Assembly (NCBI RefSeq): GCF_032118995.1
Contig: NC_092648.1
Span: 24,394,059-24,458,058 of the forward strand
Direction of reading: 5' to 3'
DNA length: 64,000 nt
From: Asterias amurensis
Lineage: Eukaryota > Echinodermata > Asteroidea > Forcipulatida > Asteriidae
The position numbers and the translations under genes are program-made. This document shows positions 1-11,780 of this stretch, piece after piece (position 1 is the stretch's first letter; each line of letters opens with the position of its first letter). Under the pieces are notes generated by a model, which made no database searches, was not told where the DNA came from, and saw only the letters and a program-made list of their open reading frames with translations.

Positions 1-209
1 AAAGCAATCTGGGAAAGAAAAACACATGGCTAGGCAAGGTTATACACCGATGGGAACGAGGTTGATATGATTATCTATGGTGAGAACTATTATGTGCCTT
101 TTTTTTTCTTTTCTTTTTTAATTTCGGGTCAAATTGATCGGCCAACCAAAAATTTTACACATAGCAATTATTATTTGGCTCTTTATAATTGTGTGTTTAC
201 CCTATACAG

Positions 210-793
210 GCCTCGACCCTGCGAGACCTTTTTTCCGGGAGTACCTCGGCACTTCAGATTGCCATTTGGATAGAACTGACGCTGACTTTGTTGATGTCAT
301 CCATACGGATGGACCCATCCATGCGTTAGGACTTTATGAACCGGTAAGTTTTTGTTTAGCCCGAAAATTAGCCTCAAAAGAAGATGTGTTCGGCTGAAGC
401 TAGAGCCCCTAATTAAAAAGCAATTGGCATATTGTGCACCCAATCTTTGTGTTAAATTAATGATATGAATGAATATCTCTGACGACACAGGTGGGTCACC
501 AAGACTTTTATCCTAACCATGGCGACCTCGACCAACCAGGCTGTTTTTTGAAAATCGAATGCAGTCACCTGCGAGCAATTGACTACTACTTATCCAGCAT
601 GAAGAACTTCCACATTCGGCCCGGTCGAACCTGTTCCTTCGACACCCTGACTCGGATGTGGCCGCCCCGTTGCAGCGGGACATGCCCCCGGATGGGCATC
701 CATGCAGAGAAAGGAGACGGCTCTGGAAGATTCTTCATCAGGATGAATTCCAACAACTGCGGACGCCCCTTCATCAAGTGGCCGGTTGGATAG
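210..793 (+). CDS. Lipase/phospholipase A1-like gene A, last two exons (5' part outside window)
   Basis: Two exons are visible, 210-343 and 491-793, bounded by AG/GT sites and in matching phase with gene C. The first encodes GLDPARP, which holds the catalytic Asp of pancreatic-lipase-family enzymes, followed by DADFVDVIHTDG. The second encodes VGHQDFYPN, then the lid segment CFLKIEC and CSHLRA with the catalytic His. Only five residues separate the two lid cysteines, as in lidless phospholipase A1 enzymes. The last exon ends in a TAG at 791-793, giving a C-terminal tail different from gene C. The nucleophile exon and signal peptide would lie upstream of the window. The product is probably a secreted esterase acting on phospholipid or neutral lipid. 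The visible part has no defect. Confidence 0.85.
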
Positions 794-928
794 GTTACGT
801 TTTGATATATAAGTTGTCTTTTTTTCTCGTATAGAGACCTACTCAGAACTCGGTTGAGTATCTTTGTTTGATCAGCAATCGTAAACGTTTCTATTATTCT
901 GCAAGTTTGATACACAGATATTGTTTAA

Positions 929-1306
929 AGGCAGTGGACACTATTGATAACTATTCAAAATAATTGTTAGCATAAAACTTGTTAACGAGTAATGGGGAGA
1001 GGTTGATGGTATAAAACATTATGAGAAACGGCTCCCTCTGAAGTGACGTAATTTTGGAGAAAGACGTAATTGTCCACGAAATGATTTCGAGACCTCAGAT
1101 TCTGAAATTGAGGTCTCGAAATTAATCAAGCATCTGAATGCACACAACTTCGTGTGACAAGTGTGTTTTTTTTCTTTCATTGTTATTTTGCAACTTTGAC
1201 CACCGATTGAGATCAAATTTTCACAGGTTTGTTATTTTATGCATGTGTTGAGATACAGCAAGTCAGAAGACTGGTCTTTGACAATTACCCACAGTGTCCA
1301 GTGTCT
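929..1306. mobile_element. TTAA MITE, family 2 (AGGCAGTGGACAC ends)
   Basis: The element starts AGGCAGTGGACACTATTG, ends CAGTGTCCAGTGTCT, and has TTAA directly outside both ends. It has no coding capacity. An internal inverted repeat GAGACCTCAGATT / AATTGAGGTCTC lies near the middle. The orthologous copy is 23076-23445. Confidence 0.88.
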
Positions 1307-2077
1307 TTAAAGGTTTTGTGTACTTTTTGCACGACACAAAACATAATGTCCGCAGGTTTACATTTTGTTTACACAGTTTGAAGATAATGATGGTCAAAAT
1401 ATACCCGCTTAAAATAATTCTTGCTGAGGTGCTGTAGTTTCTGAGAAATGAGTAAAACAATGTCACAAAAGTAATGTTCGTCTCGGGAGACGAACATCAT
1501 TCTAATTTGTACAACGTATTTACCAGTAGTGTCATAACGATAGTCTCCTGAAAACATCACTCCCTGATTTTCACCTTTTTTCTCTAAAGAACTTGACGAG
1601 ACAAGAAGCTGAAACATCTACAGGTAAGTTATATTACATACATCTACCATGAGTTTAGGGATTCCTGTCATGTTCAAAAACCTACAAAAGGAACCGACAC
1701 CCTTTCAAACTCTTAGCCTATATTATTTACTCTAATATAATATAACTTTGACAATATTTAGCGGCATGTTAATTGGCTTGTTACTTTACATATTTAGTCT
1801 TAAGCGCATTTGTCCTATAGAAGGGGGTGGGAGTGTCTGGTATAGTTTAAATAAATAAACGATAGGGTGAAATAGTGTGTTTAACAACGCAAACATAATT
1901 GCATTAATATGAGTAGATGGTCTTGGATTAAATTACATTTCGATCATCGGGGGAATATGTGTTTAAATGGAGGGCAAATTTGGTAGTAAACGGAGGACTC
2001 ATACGGCAAACTATGCACACACTTCTTCTGTAAGCGCCCTCTTTTTAATTGTCTACCTCCGTTAAGCCCGGTTCATA
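1307..2077. other. No gene recognised
   Basis: Unique-looking duplicated flank, nearly identical to 23446-24209. A stretch ending CATCTACAG/GTAAGTT at about 1621 looks like a splice donor, but I see no conserved reading frame with it. Confidence 0.6.
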
Positions 2078-2572
2078 CTTCAATTCAATTTTCAATTCAA
2101 TTCAACGAACATTTATTTCCACAAAGGGTAATCACTTAATAAGAAAACAAAACAATAGATACAATAAAACTAATACGTGGAGGCATAACCCAGGAAGCCG
2201 AAGCTTATAAACGGAATGCCTTAAACAAACAAAAACAGACTTAAGTAAACAATAAAGAACAAGCAAAAAAAATAAATACAAAAGACAAAACAAAACAAAA
2301 CAATGAAACAAAACCAGACAAACAAACGGAGTGGACATAAACTGTAGTAGAAATCAGACTGACCTATGCAAAATTACGACACGGTTAATAAAAGACGTAC
2401 CAAGCAAAATAAAGCACATTTAAACCAAGACAAAAAACAAATGTACTTGTAAACTATGCTATATACTGGGAGATAAGATGGTTTTTGAAAGCGGTTTTAA
2501 ATCGGCCAACAGAGGACTTTGATCTTTCTATAGACGAGGTCCATAGAAACGAAGTGTGTTAATTAATTACCT
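2078..2572 (-). mobile_element. Truncated retroelement (LINE/SINE tail) present only in copy 1
   Basis: The paralogous sequence at about 24220 reads TTCATACTTCCTGC uninterrupted; here about 495 bases split it. The left edge is a TTCAATTCAA-type repeat, the reverse complement of a TTGAA tail as found at the 3' end of many LINEs, so the element lies on the minus strand. Flanks TACTTC and TACCTC may be an imperfect target duplication. I see no recognisable reverse transcriptase, so it is a 5'-truncated copy. Confidence 0.6.
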
Positions 2573-2699
2573 CCTGCGAATGCGATACGAATGTTGACGT
2601 CACAAATTCGCAACGAATAATTCGCAGCAGTTCAACTTTGTTCAACTCAGGGTTGTGACGTCAAATACGTCAGATTTCCATAAGACACCAGCACGTTAA

Positions 2700-3050
2700 A
2701 GGCACTGGACACTATTAGTAACTACTCAAAATAATTGTTAACAACAAAACTTGCGGTAACGAGCAATGGAGAGCTGTTGATTCTTTTAGAAACGGCTCCC
2801 TTCTGAAGATACAGTTTTTGAGAAAGAAGTTATTTCTCACTCAAAAATAGAGAAGTTCAGGCCTGAAGCATTTAAATAAGCATTTTAAAGCACACAAATT
2901 TTTGCAACAATGGCGTTTGTTCTTTCACTATTCTCTTGCAACTTCGATGATCAATATTGAGTCAAATTTTGGCAGATTTGTTTTAATGCATGTGTTTGGA
3001 TACACCAAGTGAGAATACTGGTCTTTGACAATAACTAAACGCCAGTGCCT
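2700..3050. mobile_element. TTAA MITE, family 2b (AGGCACTGGACAC ends)
   Basis: Begins AGGCACTGGACACTATTAG after TTAA at 2696-2699 and ends CGCCAGTGCCT before ATAA, a decayed target site. A diverged relative of family 2, with the same internal order of blocks. Its paralogue is 24456-24812. Confidence 0.8.
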
Positions 3051-3523
3051 ATAAACCGGAGATTTTTGGTTCAAATTACACTCTGTCAATTTGTTTTTGT
3101 TAACTTCGAAGTTATTTAAAAACAAAACTTGTAATGCATGAATTTGTCTCCCCCTGACAGTTGTTATCATGGCACCTTCAAGAGTATGACGCAAGAAAAC
3201 ATTAAACAAAAGAAAAGACAATAATAGGCAGTATTGAATTGAGTTTTAAAGGTTTCTTTTAAGCTTGTATTATAATGATGCAAAATGTATAATGAATTCC
3301 ACAAACAAGTAGCATACGCCCTCTAACACCAACTTTCTTTAGTGGGAACGAGGCTCAAGGACGTTTTGAGAATCTCGATGATCGTAAACCAGGCAGAGGG
3401 GAATGAATGAAGAACAAATGTATCCAGGGGCTAAACCATTGAGGGCCCGAAAAGTAAAAACTAATTTTTTCAAAGAAATTCAATCTCGAATTATAGGAAT
3501 CAGGTTAACAGATTTTACTAAAC
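3051..3523. other. No gene recognised
   Basis: Duplicated flank (pairs with 24813-25282). Only short frames unsupported by the paralogue. Confidence 0.55.
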
Positions 3524-4075
3524 AACACAATGCCTTGCAACGGTCGAGTTGGTCTTTGAAAAGCGTTCTGTAACCGTTTGTTATAAAATGCATATTCTCC
3601 AGAAGACGATCAGAGCATACTGATCGAAACGTCGAGTTAAACCAACGGTTCTTTTCAGAACCACCCCAACTCATTTAGAGATTATTACATGGTGTTACCG
3701 CAAACTCCTCTATATCTTATCTCCACCATGCAAAGTTTCAAATCCTACTTAAAATGCATATTGTTAGAAAGATATTGTAAAAGTAGGTTACAATGATCTA
3801 CACAAATATGCCCCGAAATTGCGTGGATTTCTATTTACCTTGTCGACTAACACGGTCGGTCATTTATGGGAGTCAACATTTTGACTCCCATAAATGGTCG
3901 ACCGTGATAGTTCGCGACGTAAAAGGAAAACCGTGCAATTTTGAGTGATACTTGTGTGGATCAGTATATTCTACTTTTACAACTGTTACATCTTTCCAAC
4001 CATATGCATTTTATAACAAACGGTTTTAAACGCTTTTAATAGACCAACTCGTCCGATCCAAGGCAACGTGTTCCT
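3524..4075. mobile_element. TTAA MITE, family 1 (long hairpin), carrying a nested insertion
   Basis: Left arm around GTTGCCTTGCAACGGTCGAG, right arm CCGATCCAAGGCAACGTG; the element is an almost complete palindrome with its centre at GGGAGTCAACATTTTGACTCCC near 3885. The left terminus is decayed. It is interrupted by the insertion at 3597-3750. Confidence 0.8.
3597..3750 (+). mobile_element. Short Penelope-like 3'-end fragment with hammerhead-like motif
   Basis: Flanked by a perfect 12-base duplication AAAATGCATATT (3585-3596 and 3751-3762), which shows a retro-type insertion. Near its start CAGAAGA is followed by a GATCAG/CTGATC stem and GAAACGTCGAG, resembling the CUGANGA ... GAAA core of hammerhead ribozymes found in Penelope-like elements; one core base (T to A) deviates. 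Related fragments are at 25370, 43334 and 52812. Confidence 0.55.
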
Positions 4076-5854
4076 CTAATTTGTCACAAGAAGTATCACA
4101 TCGTTTTGTACCCAGTAACACTCGATTTTAAAAATAAATCACACATGTTTTAACAAGCTGTATACCAAGGACTGCTCTTTGAGTTCCGATTCTTGTTTAA
4201 GAGTGTTGTTTGATCATCTTATGAAGCGACGTCCTAATTTGTACACGAAAGCGCAGCAAGGACCCAATCCGTAAGATAAACCGGATCCATGTTGGTTAAA
4301 TTCCCCACTCGGTTTCACTAGACAGTATAGAAACTCACGGTCTAAATGCATCTCGAGGAAATGTCTCTGAACCTTCCTATTGTCCATGTACTTAACATTT
4401 TTCCCATATACATGTGTGTACTTTGTACACAAATTTCCCTTTGGAGCATCCAATGTAGGCTTCAGATTTGTCCACTTGGAGACCTTTTATTTTAGGTTTT
4501 CTTGTGACCTGATTGTACCGAATAGAGCACACAAACACACATGTTTTAAGACATACGAAGTGACAAGTGCGTGAAATAGCTGTGCTGTATTCAATTTATA
4601 CGAGTAGTGCAGAGGTACATGCAGCTGGCCAAATTAACACAGTAGGCAATAAAGCGGTAGCTCAAAGACATTGTTGAGTTGAAAGTTGCCTTATTTTAAG
4701 CTTGATCGGCCAGGGATAGACCAAGGTACAGGCAAAAAGGAATGAATAGTTCTGCTGAGTTTTGTTTGTATCCTCATTTATAATAGAAGGTATGTGATGG
4801 GATCATGCCTCAAATTGAAGTTGGCACACGGTTAGTGTTGCGACTTTGCGTCTCGGGCGGCAGAGGGCGTGCTTCGTGTGCGCGAAAAAAAACGAATACT
4901 GCGCTTTAGGAAGCCGTTGTTTAAAAGCACGTGACAAATCTGATGTAGTCGATAACTTTCACGCTGCACAGAATTACAGGTTTTTAGGGTTCAGAATCAA
5001 TCATTATTGGCCTAAAGTCCAAGGGAGGGTTGCTCAAAGGGAGGGACTGCTATTTATATTGATACAGATTGAACATCCTGCACTTGTCATAAACCAGGCA
5101 ACGAGAGAACAGATTAAAACTGAACAGAAGTACAGTAGACCTACTACTCTGGTGTGCGACGGTGTTTTGCTTGGTGTATGTATCACTATAAATAAGTTGG
5201 GCAACTTAAGGTCTCTGATTAACAGTTCTACAGTTAGATTGCCATGAGAAAGATGTTTGGGTACAGGTCCATTGCAGATTTGTCTAGAAAGAAAACATTA
5301 GGATAATAACAAGAAACAATAATTCAACTTACATCAAATGTATATCAAACATTTTCCCTTATTTGCCTCACTTTTTGAGTTTCATAATACAACTTGGTGT
5401 TGTTCCACGGCCGAACGCAGAAAAAAATACTTAAGTGATGATGGGAGTAAGTAATTTCCCATGAGTCATTTAAACGCCCCCACCCCCCCCCCCCCCCCAT
5501 TTAAACCAACCTCTGGTAAAGGAGAAAAATGAGTTTTGTACTATGATAACTTTTGTGACTTTTTTCTGTTTTATTTCTATTTGAATTGCTCCCCGAATAG
5601 AAGCCATTAGGCCCAACAGTATATGACAAAAGGGAAGAAGAAGGTGGAAAAAAGAAAGAAAAAAAAAAGACCGAAATGGTGAAACTTAAGTTAAAATCAG
5701 AAGTCTTTGTGTGAATCTGTTTGGGGGTATACCCCGTTGTAGTGCTTGTGAGTAGGTATACATTATTCAACTTGGTGTTGTTCCACGGCCAGTATGTGAC
5801 ATAGTATAACTATTTTGTCCTGATTGTCTAGGGCATGAGTAGACCATAGATTAA
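4076..5854. other. Intergenic; includes segment 4787-5138 unique to copy 1
   Basis: No gene seen. From 4787 to 5138 the sequence has no counterpart in copy 2, where a Penelope-like element sits instead. A 17-base poly-C run is at about 5484-5500. The 23-base string at 5390-5412 recurs at 5768-5790, at the point where a 442-base block of copy 2 is absent. Confidence 0.6.
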
Positions 5855-6067
5855 AGGGACAATCGGACGAGTTGGTCTTTAAAAAGCGTTTGTAACCGTT
5901 TGTTATAAAATGCAATGTTAGGAAAACCATACAATTTCGAGGCATGTTTGTGTGAATCGTTGTATTCTATACTTTGAGAACATCTTTCTAACCATATGCA
6001 TTTTATAACAAACGGTTACAAACGCTTTTCGAAGAACAACTCGACCGATCCAAGGCAACGTATTCCT
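5855..6067. mobile_element. TTAA MITE, family 1, internally shortened
   Basis: TTAA at 5851-5854 and 6068-6071 flank a 213-base hairpin whose arms carry the family-1 strings CGTTTGTAACCGTTTG and CAAACGGTTACAAACG. The palindromic centre of full-length copies is missing. Paralogue at 30077-30287. Confidence 0.88.
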
Positions 6068-6824
6068 TTAACATGAAAGAAAACAAGCACCCTCCCCGCA
6101 CCCCCCCCAAAAAAAAAAACATTTCAAAAGAAAATTAGATAAACCTCCCCTATACGGATGATGAAAGGGTGAATGGGTATATACAGTTCTTCAAGATGTA
6201 TATTTCATCCATTGTGTTCGCTCCATATTTCAAGGTCAGTATGATTATTGTTATGGTTGATATAATTACTTTAGTATTATTATGTCAATGTCTAAGGATG
6301 CGGCCGTTGTCGGTGCTCCTTACTTGGGTGCGGACGCGTTGTGGCCCAATGTTGCCTGGCGACGCAATCCTCAGTATCATGATCAATATTAGTATTTTCC
6401 CTTGGGTGTGTAATGCAAATAATCTTCCTAGTTATATTTTCTGCGCGTGCCATAACCAAAGCTTGTTTCATCAAATGCAAACCCCCATAAAAAAAATACA
6501 TATAATAATATTAAATCCCATATGTGCCCGGCAACCTCTAAAACAACGACTTCATCAACAAAATCATAATGATAATATGGAACACCCGCGTCTGTTGGAG
6601 CAATATGACAATGCAGAAAACTCAAATATTATTCGTTGGTTCGAATTAAACTATGGAAGCCTCGGAACGTCATATTGTTTTAAACAACAAGTATTTTTAA
6701 AATATACAGATCAGGCTATATTTCGGCGTGTCTAAATGTCAAATGAAACACATTGTGAACTCTTGTTATGAAATGGTTTCGGGGAAACGAAATTATATTT
6801 CGAGGTTACGAAACAATATTTTGA
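6068..6824. other. No gene recognised
   Basis: A 188-codon open frame at 6169-6735 is broken in the paralogue (30391-30956) by an indel and has no recognisable domain, so it is not annotated as a gene. Confidence 0.6.
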
Positions 6825-6892
6825 AGGAACACGTTGCCTTGGATCGGTCGAGTTGGTCTTTGAAAAGCGTTTGTAACCGTTTGTAACAAAAT
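6825..6892. mobile_element. TTAA MITE, family 1, truncated by deletion
   Basis: Keeps only the left arm from AGGAACACG onward, then joins directly to sequence that lies 3' of about 31945 in copy 2. The complete version is 31046-31430, so copy 1 suffered a deletion of roughly 0.8 kb. Confidence 0.85.
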
Positions 6893-8084
6893 ATGCGCAT
6901 ATTGTACGAAGAATGGGTTAAGTTGTACCTTTCGTCAAATTTGAAAACACCTGTGTCTGATGACTTTATAAATCAGGAGTCCGTCATTTACCCCCCCCCC
7001 CCCCAACCCCTCTAAAAGTATGTTTTAAATACTCGTATCAAATAAGCACGGTCCTTAAGAACCAATCGATCGGTATACCTGCTATAGCCAATCCACGAAT
7101 GATACTCAACATTTCAATATCATTACTTCACTCAATTAAAGAGTAATTCTCACTAGCGATGAACCTGTTAATGGCAATTAACATAAGCAAGGTGTAATCA
7201 CGGAGCAAGGTGTAACTAGAGGTCCTGACTCTTTGAAGGTGCTTCAGCACAAACAAGCAGCTAAAGCACAACATTAGGCTCACCACAAAAAAGTTACCAA
7301 CCAAAGTGCCATGCCATGCCATATTTGTATTGACTGCAAACATTCATTCAAACTAAAGTTTGGAAACGTACACCAGGTATAAGTCACTCAAATTAAACGT
7401 GCCAACGACTATCGAATTACAAATTTTACACTCGGCACCATTATGAAAAATTGTGTGATAAGCCCACGGTATCCGATTTTACGGTCCACAATTACCTCAA
7501 GCATTACGTAATGACGTCGAATCGGGTAGGCGTCCCTGATTTTGACCCCTCCCCACACAAACCCCACAGCCAACCATACAATATCGTTGCACGTTTTTCT
7601 ATATTATTTGGTGTATTAATTTGTATATTTTGTTGTTCCTATATGTGCCAGTTTTACTTGTTATGTGTTCGTGTTGGACTGCCTGACCGCCATTGTCAGT
7701 TTATTCAAGCTTTAAAAAAAAAAATAACAAAAATCTTGCAATTAATATTAAAACAATAACATTTTTTATGTTAATTTTTTGTATTACTATATGAACTATT
7801 TTTAACTTGTAAATGTACTTTTTCGCCTTGTTACGATTGTTTAGTATGGATGATTATTGAGCCACGACTTTGGACACTTAAAAAGCTTCATTTATGTAAC
7901 ATTTATATATTTAAATCTTGTTTTCAGATTATTATACATGTTTTAATTCTATTAGTAAGAACTTGAGTCCGATGATATCGGCATTATTTTATTTATAAAA
8001 CATAAAAATTATTTCGGTGGAAATCAGGCATTGAAACTTTACGAACCAATTGAAATAAAACAAAGGTTGTACATGCACATTTAA
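6893..8084. other. Intergenic; contains the empty site for the 32758-38511 transposon
   Basis: No gene seen. At 7709-7722 the text CAAGCTTTAAAAAA is the uninterrupted version of the two flanks of the large transposon in copy 2. The duplication ends at about 7827. A poly-C run lies at about 6990-7004. Confidence 0.7.
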
Positions 8085-8450
8085 AGCCATTATACACTTT
8101 CGGTAAACAGTATTGTCCAAGTCCCACACTTCGTGTATCACAACTTATATATAAAATAACAATCCTGTGGAAATTTAGGCTCAATCGGACATCGGAGTCG
8201 GGAGAAAATAACGGGAAAACCCACTCCTGTTTTCGCGCGTTTCGCCGTGTCATGACATGTGTTTATAACAACTCCGTAATTCTCGTTAACGAGAATTTAT
8301 TTTGTTTTACCGTTTTCTCAAAAAGTAAAGCATTTCATGGACTAATATTTCAAGAGAAGTCTTTCACCATTACCTTCTGTAAACCCTGTAAATTATTTGT
8401 AAATCTGTGAACTTTTTTTTTTTTTTCTGTACCGAAAGGGTCCAATGGCT
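8085..8450 (-). mobile_element. TTAA MITE, family 3 (AGCCATTGGACCC ends)
   Basis: TTAA lies immediately outside both ends (8081-8084, 8451-8454). Reverse-oriented relative to 63134-63499. It has an internal palindrome TTCTCGTTAACGAGAA and terminal strings AGCCATTATACAC / GGTCCAATGGCT. Confidence 0.85.
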
Positions 8451-8640
8451 TTAAAAAAGAAAGGATAAAAAAGGCCTATATGGATAGTAAATAAGTTTCA
8501 TTACAAGCCATGGGTGAAGATAATGCCGATCGACAGCTTTAAGATTCCATATATGGCAAACACAAAACGTCAGTTTTCGGGTGCATTTCACAAGCTTTGG
8601 ATCCTCGGCCTCTAATTGGCCCTTTAATGGGCAACTGCGC

Positions 8641-8740
8641 AATCAATGGGCGTGGTTTGTGTGGGTGTCATGAAGAATGAAACCTTTACTGCGACGGTTC
8701 AGCTTTTCATATCATCGAAGTGTTCTGTCAACTCAACAGG
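8641..8740 (+). other. Candidate 5'-UTR exon of lipase gene B
   Basis: Ends CAACTCAACAG/GTAAGTG, a strong donor, about 650 bases before the acceptor GTTTTAG/GTTTTACTGG that opens the first coding exon of gene B. Gene C has the same acceptor arrangement (TTCCAG/GTTTTACTGG), which shows that an upstream non-coding exon exists. The exon's 5' limit is a guess. Confidence 0.4.
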
Positions 8741-9089
8741 TAAGTGAACAACTCAGCTTGTATTGCTTTTATCGTCATAGAGTGATAGCAGACAACTGAT
8801 ACAATCGATCGGGTCTAAATTGTACATTATTCGGGGTCAGGAAAGCGGGGAGTGGGGAGGGGGAGTGGTGGTCAATTTGTCTGGCGTTCCAGAATGACTC
8901 GAAATACGAGTAGAATTTACACGACCTTGTGGATTCCTTTGTCCCGGTACGCTATCTTCTGCCTGTAAAGGTTTACACAATTGGGATCTGAATCCTGGAT
9001 CTATGTTCTGGTAATATCCCCGCGTCTCTATACCGTACGTCTGTTTGTTGTGTAATCTTCAAAACTTTAATATTGGTTGAGAAGATTTT

Positions 9090-9291
9090 GAGTTTTTTTC
9101 AGCTGAAGTATTTTTAGCACACAAATTTGTGCAACAAGGGTGTTTTTTTCTCTCATTGTTCTCTTGCAACTTCGATGACCAATTGCGCCCAATTTTTAAC
9201 AGGTTTGTTATTTTGTGCATATGTTGGGGTAGCCCTACACCAAGTGAGAATACTGGTCTTTGGCAATTGCTAAAGGTGGTGTCCAGTGACT
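9090..9291 (+). mobile_element. Family-2 MITE fragment
   Basis: Keeps the right half only: GCACACAAATTTGTGCAACA, the GAGAATACTGGTCTTTG block and GGTGTCCAGTGACTT. Lies in the first intron of gene B. Confidence 0.65.
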
Positions 9292-9861
9292 TCAGATTGG
9301 AAGTAAAAGGTTTCAAGTGACAAGATGCTTCTTTACAATTTATTCCGGGCTTCCCTTACTTATAAACATGTATAACTGTTGTTTTAGGTTTTACTGGGAA
9401 CACGGCTGGGCAAGATGATTGAACTAACGCGTATCCTGGTTGGGTCTTTGGTACTCCTAGTCATGATCAACGAATCCTATGGTAAGACAGTGTAAACTGT
9501 AATCCCCCGGTCAGAACTTCGACCCGGATCCCCGTGGGACCTGATCCGTTTCCGAGTCAGTATGACCCGGATTGTCAAAATGACACAGAAACGTGTCAAG
9601 TTGACGCAGAATCCGAGCTGAAGTCCAATTTTTAAAGGCACCGGACTAGTCACACGTTTGGTAATTGGGACCGGAATCCGGATCAGGAGTTTTAGAGTGT
9701 GTTCAAAATAATTACTGTACACAAACTCTGAGTGTAATTTTGTTATAGGCTAATAATAATCTCTGAAATTTAATTAAATGTCGTTTACGATGGGCCGAGT
9801 CAATTAAATAGAAAAGTGGTATATAATATGCGCGGCATACACATTATTCTTTATTAATAAA

Positions 9862-10013
9862 GGCAGTAGACGCTATCGGTAAATACACAAAATAATTGTG
9901 AGCATAAAATCTTACTTTGTAACAAGCAATGAGCTGTTGATAGTTATATAACACATTGTTAGAAACGGCACCCTCCGAAGTAACGTAGTTTTCGAAAAGA
10001 AGTAATTTTTTAC
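9862..10013 (+). mobile_element. Family-2 MITE fragment (left half)
   Basis: Begins AAAGGCAGTAGACGCTATC and follows the family order to GAAGTAATTTTTTACA, then stops. No right end. Confidence 0.65.
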
Positions 10014-10818
10014 ATCAGCCACACCCCCTGCGTTCATGCATACGAATTTCAGGAAGATTTTTTTATCCTAAAGGATGAATTTTATTTCACAGACGCAGTT
10101 TCCCAGATCCACTTGCTCCTAATAATTGTTGTACAAGTAAAAAGTATACTGAAATATGTATGATGAAGTACAGTAAAAACAAATAGAACATGTTTATTTT
10201 CGGGTGAATTCGATATTACTATACCTCATACATATTCATCACCGAGAGTCGAGTTCTCAGCATCAACATCACATGACCCGATTTATGCCAAAAGACATTT
10301 CTTAAAGATTTGTTTCTCGAAAGACGAATGTTGACAAAGGATGCCGATTCAAAACATTTGTATATTATGTCTGGTGGACGTGAGATAATGTCATAGCCAT
10401 AATACATTGTTTATAACACCGTTAACAATTGGCCACTTGTTTTGTTTTTAATGCAAAATAAACCTTAAACGAATGCTTTCATCAAAATAATTTGAAAACA
10501 AAATAGCTTTTCAAAAATTTAAATCTCAATTTTCAGGTAAAATCGGCCACCCAATATAGTTGGACCTTGCGTATGAAATCAGAAGGAAGACTTTGTTTGT
10601 TTTTTAACTGTTCGATTGTTTAAGTCATATAATGAAGATAATATAATTGACTACATCGAAAGCTGCTGCACTTCTAACCAAGTCAGTTTTTGTTGCCGTT
10701 ATTTCACGAGTGATTACCAAACAGTTGCATTTTTGACGTGAATTTTAATCTTGTCTTTTTGTTGGTTAATTCAACAAATTCTCATGTACAATCTAATACT
10801 GCTGGACTTTGAATTATT
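10014..10818. other. No feature recognised (intron-like sequence of gene B)
   Basis: AT-rich sequence where gene C carries exons 2 and 3. No translated similarity to those exons in any frame. Confidence 0.5.
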
Positions 10819-11194
10819 ACAGTGGACACTCGGTAACTGTCAAAATATTAATCTTCTCACCTTGTGTATCTCAACATACGCATAAAATAACAAACCTGTG
10901 AAAATTTGAGCTCAATCGGTCGTCGAAGTTGCAAGATAATAATGAAAGAAGAAACACCATTGTCACACGAAGTTGTGTGCTTCAGATGCTTGATTTCGAG
11001 ACCACAAAATATTTCAAAATCCGAGGTCTCGAAATCAATGTTGTCGAAAATTAATTTGTTTTATCGATAACTACGCTACTTCAGTGGGTAAGCCGTTTCT
11101 CGCAATGTTTTGTTATCGCCAACAGCTCCCCATTACTCGTTACCAAGTTCGGTTTTATGCTAATAATTATTTTAAGTTATTACCGATAGTGCCT
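10819..11194 (-). mobile_element. TTAA MITE, family 2, reverse orientation
   Basis: Left end ACAGTGGACACTCGG (target site decayed), right end TACCGATAGTGCCT followed by TTAA. Carries the GAGACCACAAAAT / ATCCGAGGTCTC internal inverted repeat of the family. Confidence 0.8.
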
Positions 11195-11531
11195 TTAAAT
11201 GTGTGCAGTTCTAATGTTTTTGAATTTTATTGTGTTAGTGTGTATGTGTGCGTGTTTATTTGATATATTTATATATTTGATATTATTGTTGTTGAGAGAC
11301 GACGTCGTCTTATATCCAGCTTTGGATTTAACAATGTTATATCTATCTAATCTATCAAATCTACAGGCCTTGACCCTGCGAGACCAGATTTCAAAGATTA
11401 TGTGGGAAAGCCGGAGTGCGTTTTGGATAAAACTGATGCCGACTTCGTTGACGTCATCCATTCGGATGGAAGCCTCCAAGCGTATGGACTTGAGGAACCA
11501 TTAAATCTTGTTTAAACCGCCCAACCCTTTC

Positions 11532-11780
<249 letters not shown>

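Larger units (their letters stand above)
1..7827 (+). repeat. Segmental duplication, copy 1 (pairs with 21766-38623)
   Basis: Position 1 pairs with 21766 and the similarity runs to about 7827/38623, where the two sequences diverge abruptly after a shared stretch ending ...TTTTTCGCC. The left end lies outside the window. The unit holds the last exons of a lipase gene and several kilobases of 3' flank. Intron sequence differs by only a few percent. Main differences: copy 1 alone has 2078-2572 and 4787-5138; copy 2 alone has insertions at 22689-23071, 26154-26759, 27129-28942 and 32758-38511; copy 1 has lost the equivalents of 29568-30009 and about 31115-31945. Confidence 0.95.

Noticed and set aside
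6169-6735. 188-codon open frame with hydrophobic start
   Set aside because: The near-identical paralogue at 30391-30956 has it split by an indel, and no domain is recognisable.
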